Shown here piece after piece: positions 10,144-21,705 of a stretch of 64,000 nucleotides of DNA. The stretch spans positions 1 through 64,000 of the forward strand of contig JAXGGA010003927.1 of the NCBI GenBank assembly GCA_038373865.1, written 5' to 3'. The stretch comes from Uloborus plumipes (taxonomy: Eukaryota > Arthropoda > Arachnida > Araneae > Uloboridae). Positions within the stretch are counted from its first letter, which is position 1. Each line of letters begins with the position of its first letter. A program made the position numbers and the translations under genes. The notes beneath the pieces were generated by a model, which ran no database searches, had not been told where the DNA came from, and saw only the letters and a program-made list of their open reading frames with translations.

Positions 10144-10757
10144 TGTTACAAATCTTGTAAATAGTTGTTGTTTTTCCTGCCTTGCATCATTTTCATTAGT
10201 TTTGGTTTTATCTGACGTCATGTTGCAAAAGTATCTGAAGATATCACTTTTATCACTTGTATACCGGCCCCGTAACACTTTGTAGTTTTTACACTTGCCC
10301 TAACTTTAATAAGCGTGAAGACATTTTCGCTCGGAGTGGTGTTTTTCTTTTTATTTCTAGCGTTTTCTTGAATGAATTGTTTAAAGTTATGAATGATTTG
10401 GAATATTCCAGATATTACTAGAAAGTTGTCGGGAATTCTTTCCGTGTATAAATAGCTGGCCTTGAACACAAGTCAGTCAGTTGTTTTCAGATTTGATCTG
10501 GTGACTCGTTTTCGTTCGCTTGGCGAATGGTTGTTTTGCTTTTGTAATTGCTTAATTACTGTTCACGTTTGATACGTGGTGCTGAGTTACTGTTGAGAGT
10601 ACAGTGTACTGTTTTGCTACCTAATTGCTGGATGTTTAGCAATTGTTTCCTGCTCATATTGTAAATAGTGTACATACTTGTAAATAAATTTATAGTTACT
10701 TCCTCAAGATTGGAATGCTCATTTGAAGAAAGTTGAAGGTGCTACGGACTCGTTACA
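10144..10757 (+). repeat. 3' LTR of the gypsy element
   Basis: Matches 2534-3149. By eye the first ~330 bp appear identical and about ten changes or indels follow, giving roughly 2% divergence. The host sequence ATAC follows directly. Confidence 0.95.
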
Positions 10758-10761
10758 ATAC

Positions 10762-11940
10762 CAATTGCATGAACTTATACAAATACAAATGCGACGACCA
10801 GCAGCAGGCTCTGGGCCCAACTGGGCTGGTCCTAGTCAAATTATAGACCCCAATGAAGATGAATGGCCCTCTTAAAACTTTCAACTCCCTTGCTCCTTAC
10901 CGCCTCTTTCGGTAAACTATTCCAAGTTCCCACTACCCTGCTAAAATAGTCGTTTTTTCGAATTTCCAGATTAGCCTGAGATTTGAACAGCTTAAAACAA
11001 TGACCCCTTGTCCTGCTTTCTGTGCAAAAATCAAAACCCCGTAACATCATTCATTTTATATAATTTAAATAACTGAATCATGTCCCCTCTGGTTCTCCTT
11101 TCTAAGCCTGGAATCATAGTCTAAATTAGAAAATCCGTTTACGAACCTTGTAGCCCTTCTTTGTACCCTTTCCAATAAATTAATATCTTTCTTCAGATAA
11201 GAAGACCAAAACTGAACAATATACTCTAAATGAGGTTTTACCAAACTTCTATATAGAAGCAGAAAAACCTTCTTAGACTTGTTTGAAATAGATCTATTAA
11301 TAAACCCAAGCATCCTATTTGCTTTGTTACTAGCTATGCTGCACTGTTGGCTAAACTTGAAGTCCTGATTTATTAAGACACCTATATCCATAACATTATC
11401 TGCCTTACTAATAACTGAACCCTGTAAATAATAGCTTGTACGCTTATTTGCATGACTTGAATGCAGCACTTGACATTTTCCAACATTTACTGCAGTACCC
11501 CACTTGTCTGCTCATTTAGTAATATCATCCAAATCCTGTTGCAGCTGATTTACATGTTCGTCATTTTCTACAACCCCCATAATTTTTACATTATCAGCAA
11601 AACAATTCATGTTTCCAGAAACATTTTCATGAATATCACTCATAAAAATAATAAACAAAAGGGGACCTAAAACTGATCCTTGGGGAACTCCACTTAAAAC
11701 CTCACTCCATTTAGAATAGTTATCCCTAACAACTACTCTTTGTTTAATTCCTGTCAGTCAATTTCTAACCCAAACCTCCTATTCCTATATCAGCTAATTT
11801 ACTGAGTAGTGCTATATGAGGCAATCGAAAGCTTTTTGAAAATCTATGAAAAGAACATCTGCACACTTTTTGCTATCTAAAGTCATGGTAACCTTGTCTT
11901 AGAAATGTAATAAATTAGTAGCACACGCTCTGATAGTTAT
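10762..11940 (-). pseudogene. LINE reverse transcriptase 3' fragment (Jockey/CR1-like)
   Basis: Reading the minus strand from about 11940 gives TNLLHF, then KKCADVLFIDFQKAFDC (motif A), SGVPQGSVLGPLLF (motif B region) and NCFADNVKIM (motif C, with N in place of the second catalytic Asp). It continues as NKANRMLGFINRSISNKS, KPHLEYIVQFWSSYLKKD and LLERVQRRATRFV. These are the conserved steps of non-LTR reverse transcriptases of the Jockey/CR1 type. Several in-frame stops and a frameshift near 11050-11065 separate the parts. The N-terminal endonuclease is missing, the usual result of 5' truncation. The gypsy element lies directly after its 3' end. Confidence 0.88.
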
Positions 11941-12446
11941 GCTGTGATAGCGTCTATTAATTCTTGGAGATTTATCTATGTAGAAAGTTCTGAGCTAATT
12001 CATGAAAATCAAAAGTTCAAGGTGATTTTATTCGACCCCTTAGCATCTTTCCATTGCCCACAGTGGGTCGGTACCACCCCCGTTGAGAAACACTGATCTA
12101 TATCGTTCTTGTCCACACAACTTTGAATTCAATCATTTTATTGGAAGTTGCACTAGGCTGGCAAACAATAGTGTTATAGGGAAGAATTTTCGCTTATTTT
12201 TTACTTTTAAGGAATTTACAGTGAATACATGAAAAAACTTCCCCTTGAATACATGGAAAAACTTCCTAGAATCGTTCAGTATAATGTATCGAGATCTGAA
12301 AACAAATTTTCTCTTAAGTCATGTGGTCATTCACTGCTTATGAACATGACGACAAATTAATCTCAACGTAATTTTAAAGTTATAATAAATGTAAGAAGAA
12401 AATAAAAACCTTTGCAACAAAATGTAAAAGTTACAACAACAAAGTT
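11941..12446. other. Spacer with a hAT-like repeat end
   Basis: Near 12050-12110 the sequence ends in the complement of CAGTGTTTCTCAACGGGGG, which resembles the end of many hAT MITEs. No matching left end was found. The rest holds nothing recognised. Confidence 0.4.
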
Positions 12447-12475
12447 AAACAAGAAGTTCAGTCAAGAACTAAACG

Positions 12476-14323
12476 AGCCTACTTTCCCGTACATCGACAT
12501 CGGCATTCTCGCATCTGATCATTATTCTCTTGATTATCTGAAACTGAAAATTATGTCAAACATACCTTTTTAGCACATAGAGCTGATTTCGAAAAGCAAA
12601 ATATACCCCTCTCATCAGATGAAATAGACACGTAAAAAGTAATTAACGAATAAATAAAGCTTTGTCGCACCTTTTAAAGAGTGCAACTGTTACAGTTCCT
12701 TCGTAGAAAAAATCCTCCATTGTTTTCAAAAAAAACAACAATAATAATAATAAAATAAATAAATAAATAAATAAAAGTACAAAGAGCATCAAAACGTATT
12801 TTATCAAAGAAAGAAAAAAAAAGAAAAAAAAAAAAACTCGTCCGTTAATAAAATGTCTCGAATTTCACTTTTAATCGGTTGCCAGTTGTTAAATATAAAT
12901 AAAGAATAAAATGTTCTTGTGAATGAAACATTTTTGTTACAAAAAAAATCGTCTGCCAAAAAAAAAAAATAATAATAAATAAAATAAAACAAATGAATAA
13001 ATAAACAAAAAATCGTCTGCACAGTCAGTCATTTTTTTTTCTGAGCCTGCATTTCCGCCACGTTTGCGGAGTCGGAGTCGGAATCAAAGTCCTCACAGAA
13101 GATTACTCAGAAAAGTATTTTACAAACACTATTTATCAAAACCATTTTCTTACAAAGTTAGTTTGAAGGAAATCCGACTTTAAGTTCAGAATCAACATTC
13201 AACTTAAATTCCCCGTAGACGCTAATGTTAATTTTTTTTTCTGAACGGTTCAATATTGAACGAAAAATGGTTCAAATCAAAAAGCGAAATATGGAAATGT
13301 ATGGGAAAGCCTCTCCGAGATCTTTCAAACAAAAAAAAAGTTTATTCCATTCAGACGGTTCACTCAAAAGTTATTAGGTGGGGAAAGGTTGCTTGAACGG
13401 TTCAATGTTGAACGAAAAAATGCTCAAATGGAAAATTTAAATAGGGTAATGAAGTATCCTTGCTGAGATCCTTCGAACAAAAAAAAGTTTGTTCAAATCG
13501 GATTGTTCACTCAAAAGTTAGCATCGCGGGACAGGTTGTTTGAACGGTTCAAAGTTGAACCAAAAACTGTTCAAATCGAAAAATCAAATATGGGAATGAG
13601 CTGTACTCGCCGAGATCTTTCGAACAAAAAAAAGTTTATTCCATTCGGACTGTTCACTCAAAAGTTATTAGGTGGGGAAAGGTTACTTGAATGGTTCAAT
13701 GTTGAACCAAAAATGTTCAAATTGAAAATTTAAATACGGTAATAAAGTATCCTTCCCGAGATGCTTCGAACAAAAAAAAATTGTTTAAATCGGACTGTTC
13801 ATTCAAAAGTTATTAAGGGTGACAGCTTGTTTGAACGGTTCAATGTTGAACGAAAAATTGTTCAAATCGAAAATGTAGATACGGGAATGAAGTATCCTTG
13901 AAAAGATCTTTCGAACAAAAAAAAGTTTGTTCAAATCGGACTGTTCACTCAAAAGTTAGCATCGCGGGACTGGTTGTTTGAACGGTTCAAAGTTGAACCA
14001 AAAATTGTTCAAATCGAAAAATCAAATATGGGAATGAGCTGTACTCGCCGAGATCTTTCCAACAAAAAAAAGTTTGTCCAAATCGGAATGTTCATTCAAA
14101 AGTTATTAGGGGGGGACCGACAGACCGACCGACCGACAGACCGACACACAAATTCCCCATCTCAATACCCCACTTTCAAATTTTTAATTTTTCGATATTT
14201 AATTTACCTTTTTATTTTTTTAATTTGGCGATATTTTTTGGACTTGGCGATATTTTTTAGATGCATTAAGCTACTTTTAATACTTTTTTCGTCTTTCTTT
14301 TGTTTTTAACGGGAAAGTAGGCT
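12476..14323. mobile_element. Inverted-end element carrying a ~147-bp tandem array (long copy)
   Basis: AGCCTACTTTCCCGT at 12476-12490 is repeated inverted at 14309-14323. A shorter copy lies in opposite orientation at 34684-35755, with the same ends and the same flank-proximal sequence. Shared sequence extends about 29 bp outside the left end (12447-12475). Inside are AT-rich microsatellites, a six-unit tandem array and a GACC/GACA microsatellite (14115-14148). No transposase is seen. The class is unknown; it could be a non-autonomous DNA transposon or a larger unit whose true borders lie further out. Confidence 0.7.
13243..14110 (+). repeat. Tandem array, six units of ~147 bp
   Basis: The motif GAACGGTTCAA (or a near copy) starts at 13243, 13395, 13542, 13689, 13833 and 13980, spacings of 152, 147, 147, 144 and 147. 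Each unit holds the TTGAAC/GTTCAA inverted pair, CGAGATCTTTCGAAC-like sequence and a run of 8-9 A. Units 3 and 6 resemble each other most (438 bp apart) and 2 resembles 4, so there is a higher-order pattern. Confidence 0.85.
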
Positions 14324-15299
14324 AAAAAATCACAAACAAATCTATTGCAAGGAAAATACAAGAATGCCAACGCAGTTCTGTTTAGGTCAAAAATAGGAAT
14401 TACATTTTAATACTTTTTTTTCCTAACCGAAAAGATGGAACTCTGAATAACGCTCGTTGTTTAATCACGTCATTTTAAGAAACCACAAAAAGTTCAATCA
14501 GGAGCATTTGTTCTCGCAATTGTAAAAGGACAGCGTACTATGCGACTTTTTGCTGTTCATGGCACCTGTGGAAATCGAGCCCATGACCACCTGTATTGCC
14601 TACAGGTAAGAATGACTACTCGGTGGTGAATTTACATGGTTGAATATCACAAATTGAGGTACATTGTCATTCTCTCTATAGAGAAGCTTCGGAGGCTCCA
14701 AGCACGAAATTTGCAAAAGGGAAAAACAAGCGTGAACATCAGAGCTGCTAATGCCCAAAATGTGCAATAAATCAATACCTTTATGCTTAAAAGAAAGAAC
14801 TATAAACATGTTTTTGAAAATACTCTGCAAATTTTAAAATTTTTTAACATTGCTGTAATTCTTACAACAGATGTGTCATTTTATGTTCTTTCTTATAGAT
14901 CTGACAGAACTCTAATCCGTTGGTTTATAGCGCCACCTTTTGAGAAAAAGTTATGTGCGATAGTACAGTGCAACAAACGCGATTTGTCTTTGTAAGGTTT
15001 TACCCTTTATTTGCACAGTGTCGCAAAATCAAATGCAGTTTTTAGATCAAGGTAAGTGATATTATTAGATTGAAATTCAATAAAAACTGCTTTTCAATAC
15101 CATATTTTAAATTGTGCCAAATACAAAATAATTCTTGCAGTCACTTGTTGATTTCGTTCTAAAATATACCAATTAGTCATCTTTGACGCAATTCTAATGA
15201 TGAAATATCAACATTTACACTAGAAAATGTCAGACAATTTTTGTCTTGTTACCGTGCTAGAAATATATTGCTCTTAATATATTGTATACTGACTCACAA
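14324..15299. other. Non-coding stretch, nothing recognised
   Basis: AT-rich sequence with no convincing protein, repeat border or RNA. Confidence 0.5.
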
Positions 15300-15500
15300 T
15301 TGAAGGGATTGGAAGATGAAGGGGTTATGTGACAAAACAGAAATTGCGAGTAATTAAAATTCAAAGTTTTATTGCTGCAGTTGTTGCAGCTTTTTTGTTT
15401 TCCGGTTTTGTCGTTAGTGTGCGTTATTTATTATTTACCAATGTCCACATTGTTTATTTTTTTAAATGTAACATAGCCCTTTCATCTTCTAAGCCCTTCA
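15300..15500. mobile_element. MITE with TTGAAGGG ends, copy 1
   Basis: Begins TGAAGGGATTGGAAGATGAA and ends with its near inverse (TTCATCTTCTAAGCCCTTCA). A related copy in the opposite orientation is at 58109-58367. The inner part of both copies shows GTTGCAGC and a TTTTGTTTTCC-like stretch. No coding content. Confidence 0.65.
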
Positions 15501-15740
15501 TTTGCTGTTAGGCTGAAGACTAACCTTTTGCAGTAATTCCTATTTTACTTGATAACAATAATTGAATAGTTATTTAAAAACATCATGTTATCTTTTATCA
15601 TTATCTGTTTATTATTAATGCTTAATCGTTTTAATGAACCATATTTTTTGAATTATATGGTCTTAATCTTAGTTATAAATGAAGTTTCAGCCCTTGCTCC
15701 GGTTGTACTTTTATAAATATCACTTGCATTTTATTTTGTG

Positions 15741-17382
15741 TAGGAAAGACCGGGCTATTTGGCATAGTTTTTACTTCTCGATTTTTAAAATTTTTTCTGT
15801 TGTACTAATGGTAAAAGTAATTTATGCATCTTGGCTACATTAAACGACTAGGAACATCATCTAAAATTCACTGGGAAACTCGTGAAAAATATTTTTCCAA
15901 AGCTCCTCAACAGTGCCAACTTACCCCGGAGTCGGGGTATGCTGGTATAACATTGCTTGAAATGATAAATTTGCAGCAATGTAACAATTTTTATCTTTAA
16001 AATATTTATTTAAATGAATTATAAATTAATTAGTCAAAACAAAGTTCCAAAAAACATGTATGAGCATTGTAGGTAGGTTACAAATGTTTCATGCCAACTG
16101 CAAAAGATGGGTTCTTACTCATCTGAATGGAGAGGTAATCTTCCATTCAGATGAGCGTCGGGTGGCTCTGGTCACTTCCAATACTTTGTAGTTTTCACCA
16201 TAGTAAGACTGAAGAATCCTCGTTATCGACTTTAAGTATTTGCCCCGGATATTTGCGAGCCCCATACTTCACTACCCTATACTCACCTAATCAGCTCCAA
16301 CAGCAGCATTTAATGATGTCTCATCTGCAGGTGGGGGCTGTGTAGGAAGGTTGGGGCTGACCCCAGATCCAGTAGAAATGGCTCATTTTTATTCTCATTA
16401 TTGTACTGAGGAAACAAGAAATCATAACTATCCTCACTATCAGCATACGGTATAGCATCAGAGAAACGCTCATCAGTTTCAGTGCTACTAATATATTCCT
16501 CCTGTGAACGTTTCTTTACAATATTTTTTGATTTCGAAGTCATGGTTTTTGTTTTCTTTCTTTGTCATTTCAACTTAAAGTGTTTTTATTTTATTTTCTT
16601 AGCTTTTTCTTTTGCCAGTTCATTTTCAACTGGAGTGCCGGTTCGGATTGTACAGTGCCTCTTCTTTTTCCCTGTGGTTGTCTGTTTTCATGGCCCGCTT
16701 TCGGAAAAGGTTGAATATCTTTAGGGGTCACAAGTCGACATGTTTCGGAGGAACGGGTTGCATTAGTAGAGATTGAAGGTTCACTCCCTTTAATGCTAGC
16801 AATAGGGACATTTTAAGCACTAGTACTACCCCTAACCAATAGTAGGAACATTTTCAACACCCGCATTACCCGTACTAGTAGAAGGGACAGCAGGTAGGTC
16901 TGTGTAACTATGCGATGTCACTCCAACATCATGGAGGGGTGAGTTGATATAGATCACTGGCCTATGCCAAGGTACCCCAAACTGGCTTTGCCAACTAGCC
17001 CCAAAGGCATTTTATAAAAAACATGGCTGCCCTGCCCAGAATACAAACGACTGGGAATTCAGTAACTGCATCAATCCCCAGGCTATTAATCACTGTATCC
17101 ATAAAAAACTTGGAGTTTTTGAACACAAATTTTAAGGGTACTGAAAAACGAAAAGCAAATCGGAAAAAAAAAAAAATTACTCACCAGAAAGAAAAACACA
17201 AAAAAAAAAATCCGTATTCTTCGAACGAACGATAGCAAGATACTAAAACTGTTGTCTGTTGTAGATGACGCAGCAGGTTGCCGATATGTCTCATCACAAC
17301 GGCTGCGCTGTGGACACTGTACTAGAAAATAAAGGCACAGTGCCAACTTACCCCTTATGCCAAATAGCCTCAGTCTCCCTTA
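15741..17382 (-). mobile_element. Decayed DNA transposon with GGCTATTTGGCATA ends
   Basis: GGGCTATTTGGCATA near 15752 is inverted near 17357-17371. Just inside the ends GTGCCAACTTACCCC occurs at both sides (about 15914 and 17341). On the minus strand around 16150-16290 the frame reads GEYRVVKYGARKYPGQI, a short domain often seen next to pogo-like transposases. An acidic/basic tail piece lies at 16310-16543. Stops break everything. Left and right borders are good to a few bases only, and the TA or TTA flank is uncertain. A perfect 14-bp hairpin lies at 16118-16154. Confidence 0.6.
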
Positions 17383-17434
17383 AAATAATTTTGAAGGAGA
17401 GTTCAAAAATTCGAAGTTGAATTTAATAATAAAT

Positions 17435-18171
17435 TAGGGATGCACCGATAAGGAAATTGGCCGCTCACCGATTATCGATTAATCGACAGAGCTGATTAAT
17501 GATAAGGATGATTGTTTTTAATACTATCAATTTTTCCATCACTGTTTTTTCTATATTTTTTTTATAGAATTCCGAGTTCGGAGATAGTAATTTATTTCTG
17601 AGAGAAGATTTTTTTCCAATTTCCTAGTTTTCACAAAATGATTTCACTATTTTATCAAATTTCTTTGAACCAATTTTCATACTATTGTCAATCTTATTAC
17701 ATTAACACATTGTTAATTATTTTAATTGGACATAAAAATTCAAAAAATAGGAGGGTGGGGGAGTCTGTGGTGAGCTCTCCAATTTAGGAGTACTTTTAAT
17801 TAATTTTTTTTTAATAATTGGTAGCAACTTAATTCTATTCTTTTATTCTTTGAAATCTAGACGTTTTCTAAAAGCACTGTGCTAAGGAGGTAACTATCGT
17901 CACATGAAAAATGTTGCAACATTGTCTATGATATTTACTCAAAGTAGGAGAATTAATTTATTAACCACTTTATATCAACTGTGAGGATTATTATGACTGT
18001 TTATAAAATTATTTCTCATAGTTTCTTAGTTAAGGTATACTTTGAAGAATAATATTAAAAAAATATTTTTTCGGCCGATTAATCGGTCCGATATTGCCGA
18101 TTATTAATATTCGGCAAAGTGGCCGATTATGGCCGATTAATCGGTACTGCCGATTAATCGGTGCATCCCTA
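17435..18171. mobile_element. hAT-type MITE with TAGGGATGCACCGAT ends
   Basis: The ends are inverted copies of TAGGGATGCACCGAT. The 8 bp outside are TAATAAAT (left) and TTATAAAT (right), a target duplication with one change. CCGATTAATCGG-type palindromes crowd the right end. No transposase is visible. A second left end of the family starts at 63825. Confidence 0.8.
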
Positions 18172-18442
18172 TTATAAATATCACTAGAAGTTCAATACTT
18201 ATCAAATATTACAAAAAAAGATCCCATTTTAATTGAAATGAGCTTGGAAATGCATTTAAGATTGATGTATTTTTAATGTCAGCAAATTTTTTAAAATTAC
18301 AATCATTAAGAGCGAAATAAAACGTAAGGTTACTATGAATATGGAAAATAGATTAAATTACTTTCACATTATTTAATGTTAAGCAACAAGAATACGGAAA
18401 ACTTAATTGTTAAATTATGCTTCAAACTCAATGTTAATAATA

Positions 18443-18590
18443 CAGTGAAATTCCTATTTTACGTCCCCCGAATCTGCGTTTTCCCCGCTATTTACGTTTT
18501 TTTCAGCAGCTCCCTTCAGCATGTAATTTATATTTTACCGCTGTTTTTTTCATCCAGTCCCCTGAGTAACGTAAAAGCGGGGCTTTACAG
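18443..18590. mobile_element. TA-flanked MITE with CAGTGAAATTCC end
   Basis: TA lies on both sides (18441-18442 and 18591-18592). The ends CAGTGAAATTCCTATTTTACG and the inverse of CTGTAAAGCCCCGCTTTTACG pair imperfectly. This resembles pogo/Tigger MITEs. It is 148 bp and non-coding. Confidence 0.7.
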
Positions 18591-18912
18591 TATAATTCCT
18601 ATTTCATAATTTCAGTTGTGTGTTTACTAAAGAAATAGAAACAGTGTGAATGCGTCATTCACTGTGTTATTTTTATTTGTATTATTATTTGTTTGCATGT
18701 AATATAGTTCTATCTATAGTTCTGTCGATTATCAACATCCAAATATCACCCCCCCCCTCCCACTCCCTAAGTTTTGCACATGTATGATTATCATAAGATC
18801 CCAAGATCTTGTGATACAGAAGGTTGAAAGTTGGTATTCCTTTTCTTATGGAACAAAACAACCTTCCTTCGATCCAATTTTGAAGGCAAAAGATTTGAAC
18901 AGCCTTCTTTAT

Positions 18913-18917
<5 letters not shown>

Positions 18918-18947
<30 letters not shown>
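18918..18947 (+). repeat. (CA)n microsatellite
   Basis: About fourteen CA units in an otherwise featureless spacer (18593-19065). Confidence 0.95.
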
Positions 18948-18949
<2 letters not shown>

Positions 18950-19067
18950 CGAAATGAAAATCTCAAGTTTATTTTTATTTACAGCTATTTTTTTCTTAAG
19001 AAAAAAAAACACGATTTTACAAACCTCTTTTTTTATACCGAGCGAGGTTCGGTCGCCATAGGTACTA

Positions 19068-19241
19068 CAGTCGACGCTCGTTATGACGACCACTCGTTAT
19101 AAAAACTATCCAATACAACGACTGGTGGGAAAAACCCAACTCCATCCCAATATACTCTATTTTCTACCTCTTACAGCGACCACTCGTTACAAAGACCTTT
19201 TTCTGGGGGACGGAGATGGTCGTTATATCGAACGTCGACTG
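19068..19241. mobile_element. Tigger-like MITE with CAGTCGACGCTCGTTAT end
   Basis: TA at 19066-19067 and 19242-19243. The ends CAGTCGACGCTCGTTAT and the inverse of CAGTCGACGTTCGATATAAC match. CGACCACTCGTTA occurs twice inside. The family type is known from pogo/Tigger elements; length 174 bp, non-coding. Confidence 0.8.
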
Positions 19242-19243
19242 TA

Positions 19244-19719
19244 TTAGGTAAAGTGTGGAAAAAACTGAGTCCTAAACGAGAATTTCTTCCAGCAAACAAA
19301 AATCTTAAAAACTAATTTGTAATAAAAACATAGAGTTAGCTTCAAAAAGTTATGTTAGTGTTAGCAACAGTTTTTTTATAAAGTTAAATCCTTTCATATG
19401 TTTTACAGGAACGTAAAGAACCAGGTAAATTTTATTATACATCTCATGAGGACCATTTGGTTGGTAAAAAGAAGAAAGCTCTATATTAGTAATTTCAAAT
19501 TTGTTAGATTATTGGAAACCATTTTATTGTGCTGTTTGAGAAATAACTTCCTACAAAATACATTTACGTTTGAGTGTGGTACGGTTTCATCCTATACGTT
19601 ACCCGTGTTTTATTAATATAGGAAATTTTTAATCATGGTAGCTTTTTCCCAAAATTTCTTTTTTCTTTCTTCAAAATATAAGTCATTTCCTTTAAATGCG
19701 ATTAAATTTTGAAATGTAT
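19244..19719. other. Spacer, nothing recognised
   Basis: AT-rich, no coding signal. Ends in GTAT (19716-19719), the left target duplication of the solo LTR. Confidence 0.5.
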
Positions 19720-20337
19720 TGTTACAAATCTTGTAAATAGTTGCTGTTTTTCCTGCCTTGCATCATATTCACTAGTTTTGGTTTTATCTGGCGACATGTT
19801 GCAAAAGTATCTGAAGATATCACTTTTATCATCTGTATACCGGCCCTGAAACACTTTGTAGTTTTTACACTTGCCCTAACTTTGATAAGCATGAAGATAT
19901 TTTTCGCTCGGAGTTGTTTTTTTTTCTTTTTATTGCTAGAACTTTCTCAATGGATTATTTCAAGTTATAAATAAACAGAATGCTCCGGAGTTTGCTAGAA
20001 TAGTGTGGAAATATTTTTTCGAGTATAAAAAGCTGGCCTTGAACACAAGTCAGTCAGTTCTTTTCAGATTTTGATTTCTGGAGACTCGTTTTCATTCGCT
20101 TGGGCGGATGGTTGTTTTGCTTTTGTAATTGCTTAATTACTGTTCACGTTAGATACGTGGTGCTGAATTACTGTTGAGAGTACATTGTACTGTTTGCTAC
20201 CTAATTGCTGGATGTTTAGCAATTGTTTCTTGCTCTTATTGTAAATAAGTGTACATATTGGAAATAAATTTCTAGTTATTTCCTCAAGATTGGAATGCTC
20301 ATTTAAAGAAAGTTGAAGGTGCTACGGACTCGTTACA
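19720..20337 (+). repeat. Solo LTR of the same gypsy family
   Basis: It aligns over its full length with the LTRs at 2534 and 10144, from TGTTACAAATCTTG to CGTTACA, but shows clearly more changes, so it is older. GTAT flanks it on both sides (19716-19719 and 20338-20341). This is the product of recombination between the two LTRs of a former full element. TATA box, initiator and AATAAA are kept. Confidence 0.93.
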
Positions 20338-20468
20338 GTATTGTTTTTTTCTAGATTGTTTTTTCAAGGTGAATTTAAACTCAGGAGCAAAACTTTAAGG
20401 AGTGATAGAAAACAACTTCGTTCGCGGGCAAGATAGACTTGACGTAAACAAAGAATTGCCCAAAGGGT

Positions 20469-20643
20469 CAGGGCCTGATTACTGAATAGGCCAACTAGGC
20501 CTTGGCCTAGGGCCCCTGCTTTTTAGGGCCACTAAATGGCTCAAATTTTGGCGTCATTGGCTAAAATGAAAAGGTTTTGGCCTGCAGGGAGCCCCAAAAA
20601 TAGTGTCTGGTCTAGGGCCTCCGAGTAGTTTAATCGGGCCCTG
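20469..20643. mobile_element. hAT-type MITE with CAGGGCCTGATTA ends
   Basis: Inverted ends CAGGGCCTGATTACTGAATA and CAGGGCCCGATTAAACTACT. The 8 bp outside are CAAAGGGT and TAAAGGGT, one change. Only 175 bp, non-coding. A 31-bp end fragment of the same family lies at 34047-34077. Confidence 0.85.
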
Positions 20644-20651
20644 TAAAGGGT

Positions 20652-21270
20652 ACTTAATAAAATTGTTCGAGGCGTCGAAACAACCACTTTAAGCCTTTTT
20701 TCAAAAACTAAAATATTACGTAAAATCGTTTTTGTGTTGTAATTTTTTTAATAAAATCGCTGTTTTGCATTTCTCAGTATCTAACTTGCATTGTCATTAC
20801 ACTGGCGACTATATGTTGCAATTTACTCTTGCTTGGAAAGATATTTTCTATCAGCTCTTGCCCAATAGTTTAGATTCATCCGTTTATGTATTGTTAAATT
20901 GATACAGAAATTAACATAAAATCAGAAATAGAAAAGAAATATTAGTTCAGTGTGAAAATAAGCAATTTTCAATTTATAAACTGGAAAAAAAGGCAATTGG
21001 GTTGCTGGTAAATTTGGGAATGTATCGTTTTTGTGACGAGAAATTAATCCGATGGATTATCTACTGTGAAGTTTAAGAACGGTCCACTTTTGCGATTGCG
21101 AAGTTCAAGATTTTTTTTTCCGGAATGCAAAAAGGAACATAAATATGCGGTATAAAGGTATATGTTTTCTAAAAGGAAGATTATTATAAGTATTTCTATC
21201 TTTGAAGAGCATGGTGTTTTAATAAATGATATGCATGCTTCTGTAAATCATTCTGGTATTATACTTGGGT
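20652..21270. other. Spacer, nothing recognised
   Basis: No gene or repeat border seen in this AT-rich stretch. Confidence 0.45.
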
Positions 21271-21705
21271 ACTTTAAAATAGGCGTATCGAGTTTAGAAA
21301 TTTTGCGTCTTCTCTATGGAAACCGTACGAAAGAAAACAACTCCACTCTTTTTTTTATGCACTGCGGTTGAGGCATTTCATTTATTTTTTGTTTATAGAA
21401 TTAGGCTTACGATTTTATTTATATCCTCATGTCTCAGTTATTTCACAACGTTTTCTAAAAAATCTAGTCATGCATTAACACAGCAAAAATTTCTAAGAAA
21501 ATGTTATGCTTTATTTACGGTGATTTTCCAATATAATAATAGTTTGCGCACAATTTAACCACTTGCATTTAACCATTGTTGCAAAAGCTAAGTGGGGAAA
21601 ACGTCCATAGCGCCATAACTATGACAACCAACAGGGGAAAAGTGCGGAGAGTGGGAAATTTATTTTACTTTGAGCGGCCTTTTCTCGTTACACAGGATAT
21701 AGTAA
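21271..21705 (+). repeat. Dispersed repeat R1, copy A
   Basis: It shares about 400 bp with 47116-47518, and in reverse with 36282-36543 plus 37569-37690. Marker strings are TTTAGAAATTTTGCGTC, GGCATTTCATTTATTT, GAATTAGGCTTACG, AAAGCTAAGTGGG and CATAGCGCC. No protein is seen and the class is unknown. Confidence 0.75.

Larger units (their letters stand above)
2534..10757 (+). mobile_element. Ty3/gypsy LTR retrotransposon, interrupted by a hAT element
   Basis: Two direct LTRs of about 615 bp bound the element. ATAC occurs on both sides (2530-2533 and 10758-10761), a 4-bp target-site duplication. The order is LTR, primer binding site, one long gag-pol frame, polypurine tract, LTR. No envelope-like frame follows integrase. 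The LTR left halves look identical by eye and only about ten differences are seen further on, so insertion is recent. A hAT element (7490-9454) later landed inside the integrase coding part, so this copy cannot make a complete polyprotein. Without the hAT the element is about 6.25 kb. Confidence 0.95.

Noticed and set aside
12061..12108. Full hAT MITE with CAGTGTTTCTCAAC end
   Set aside because: Only one end is visible; no inverted partner or 8-bp duplication found.
13243..14110. CRISPR-like array
   Set aside because: Units are directly adjoining ~147-bp tandem repeats without unique spacers, in eukaryotic DNA.
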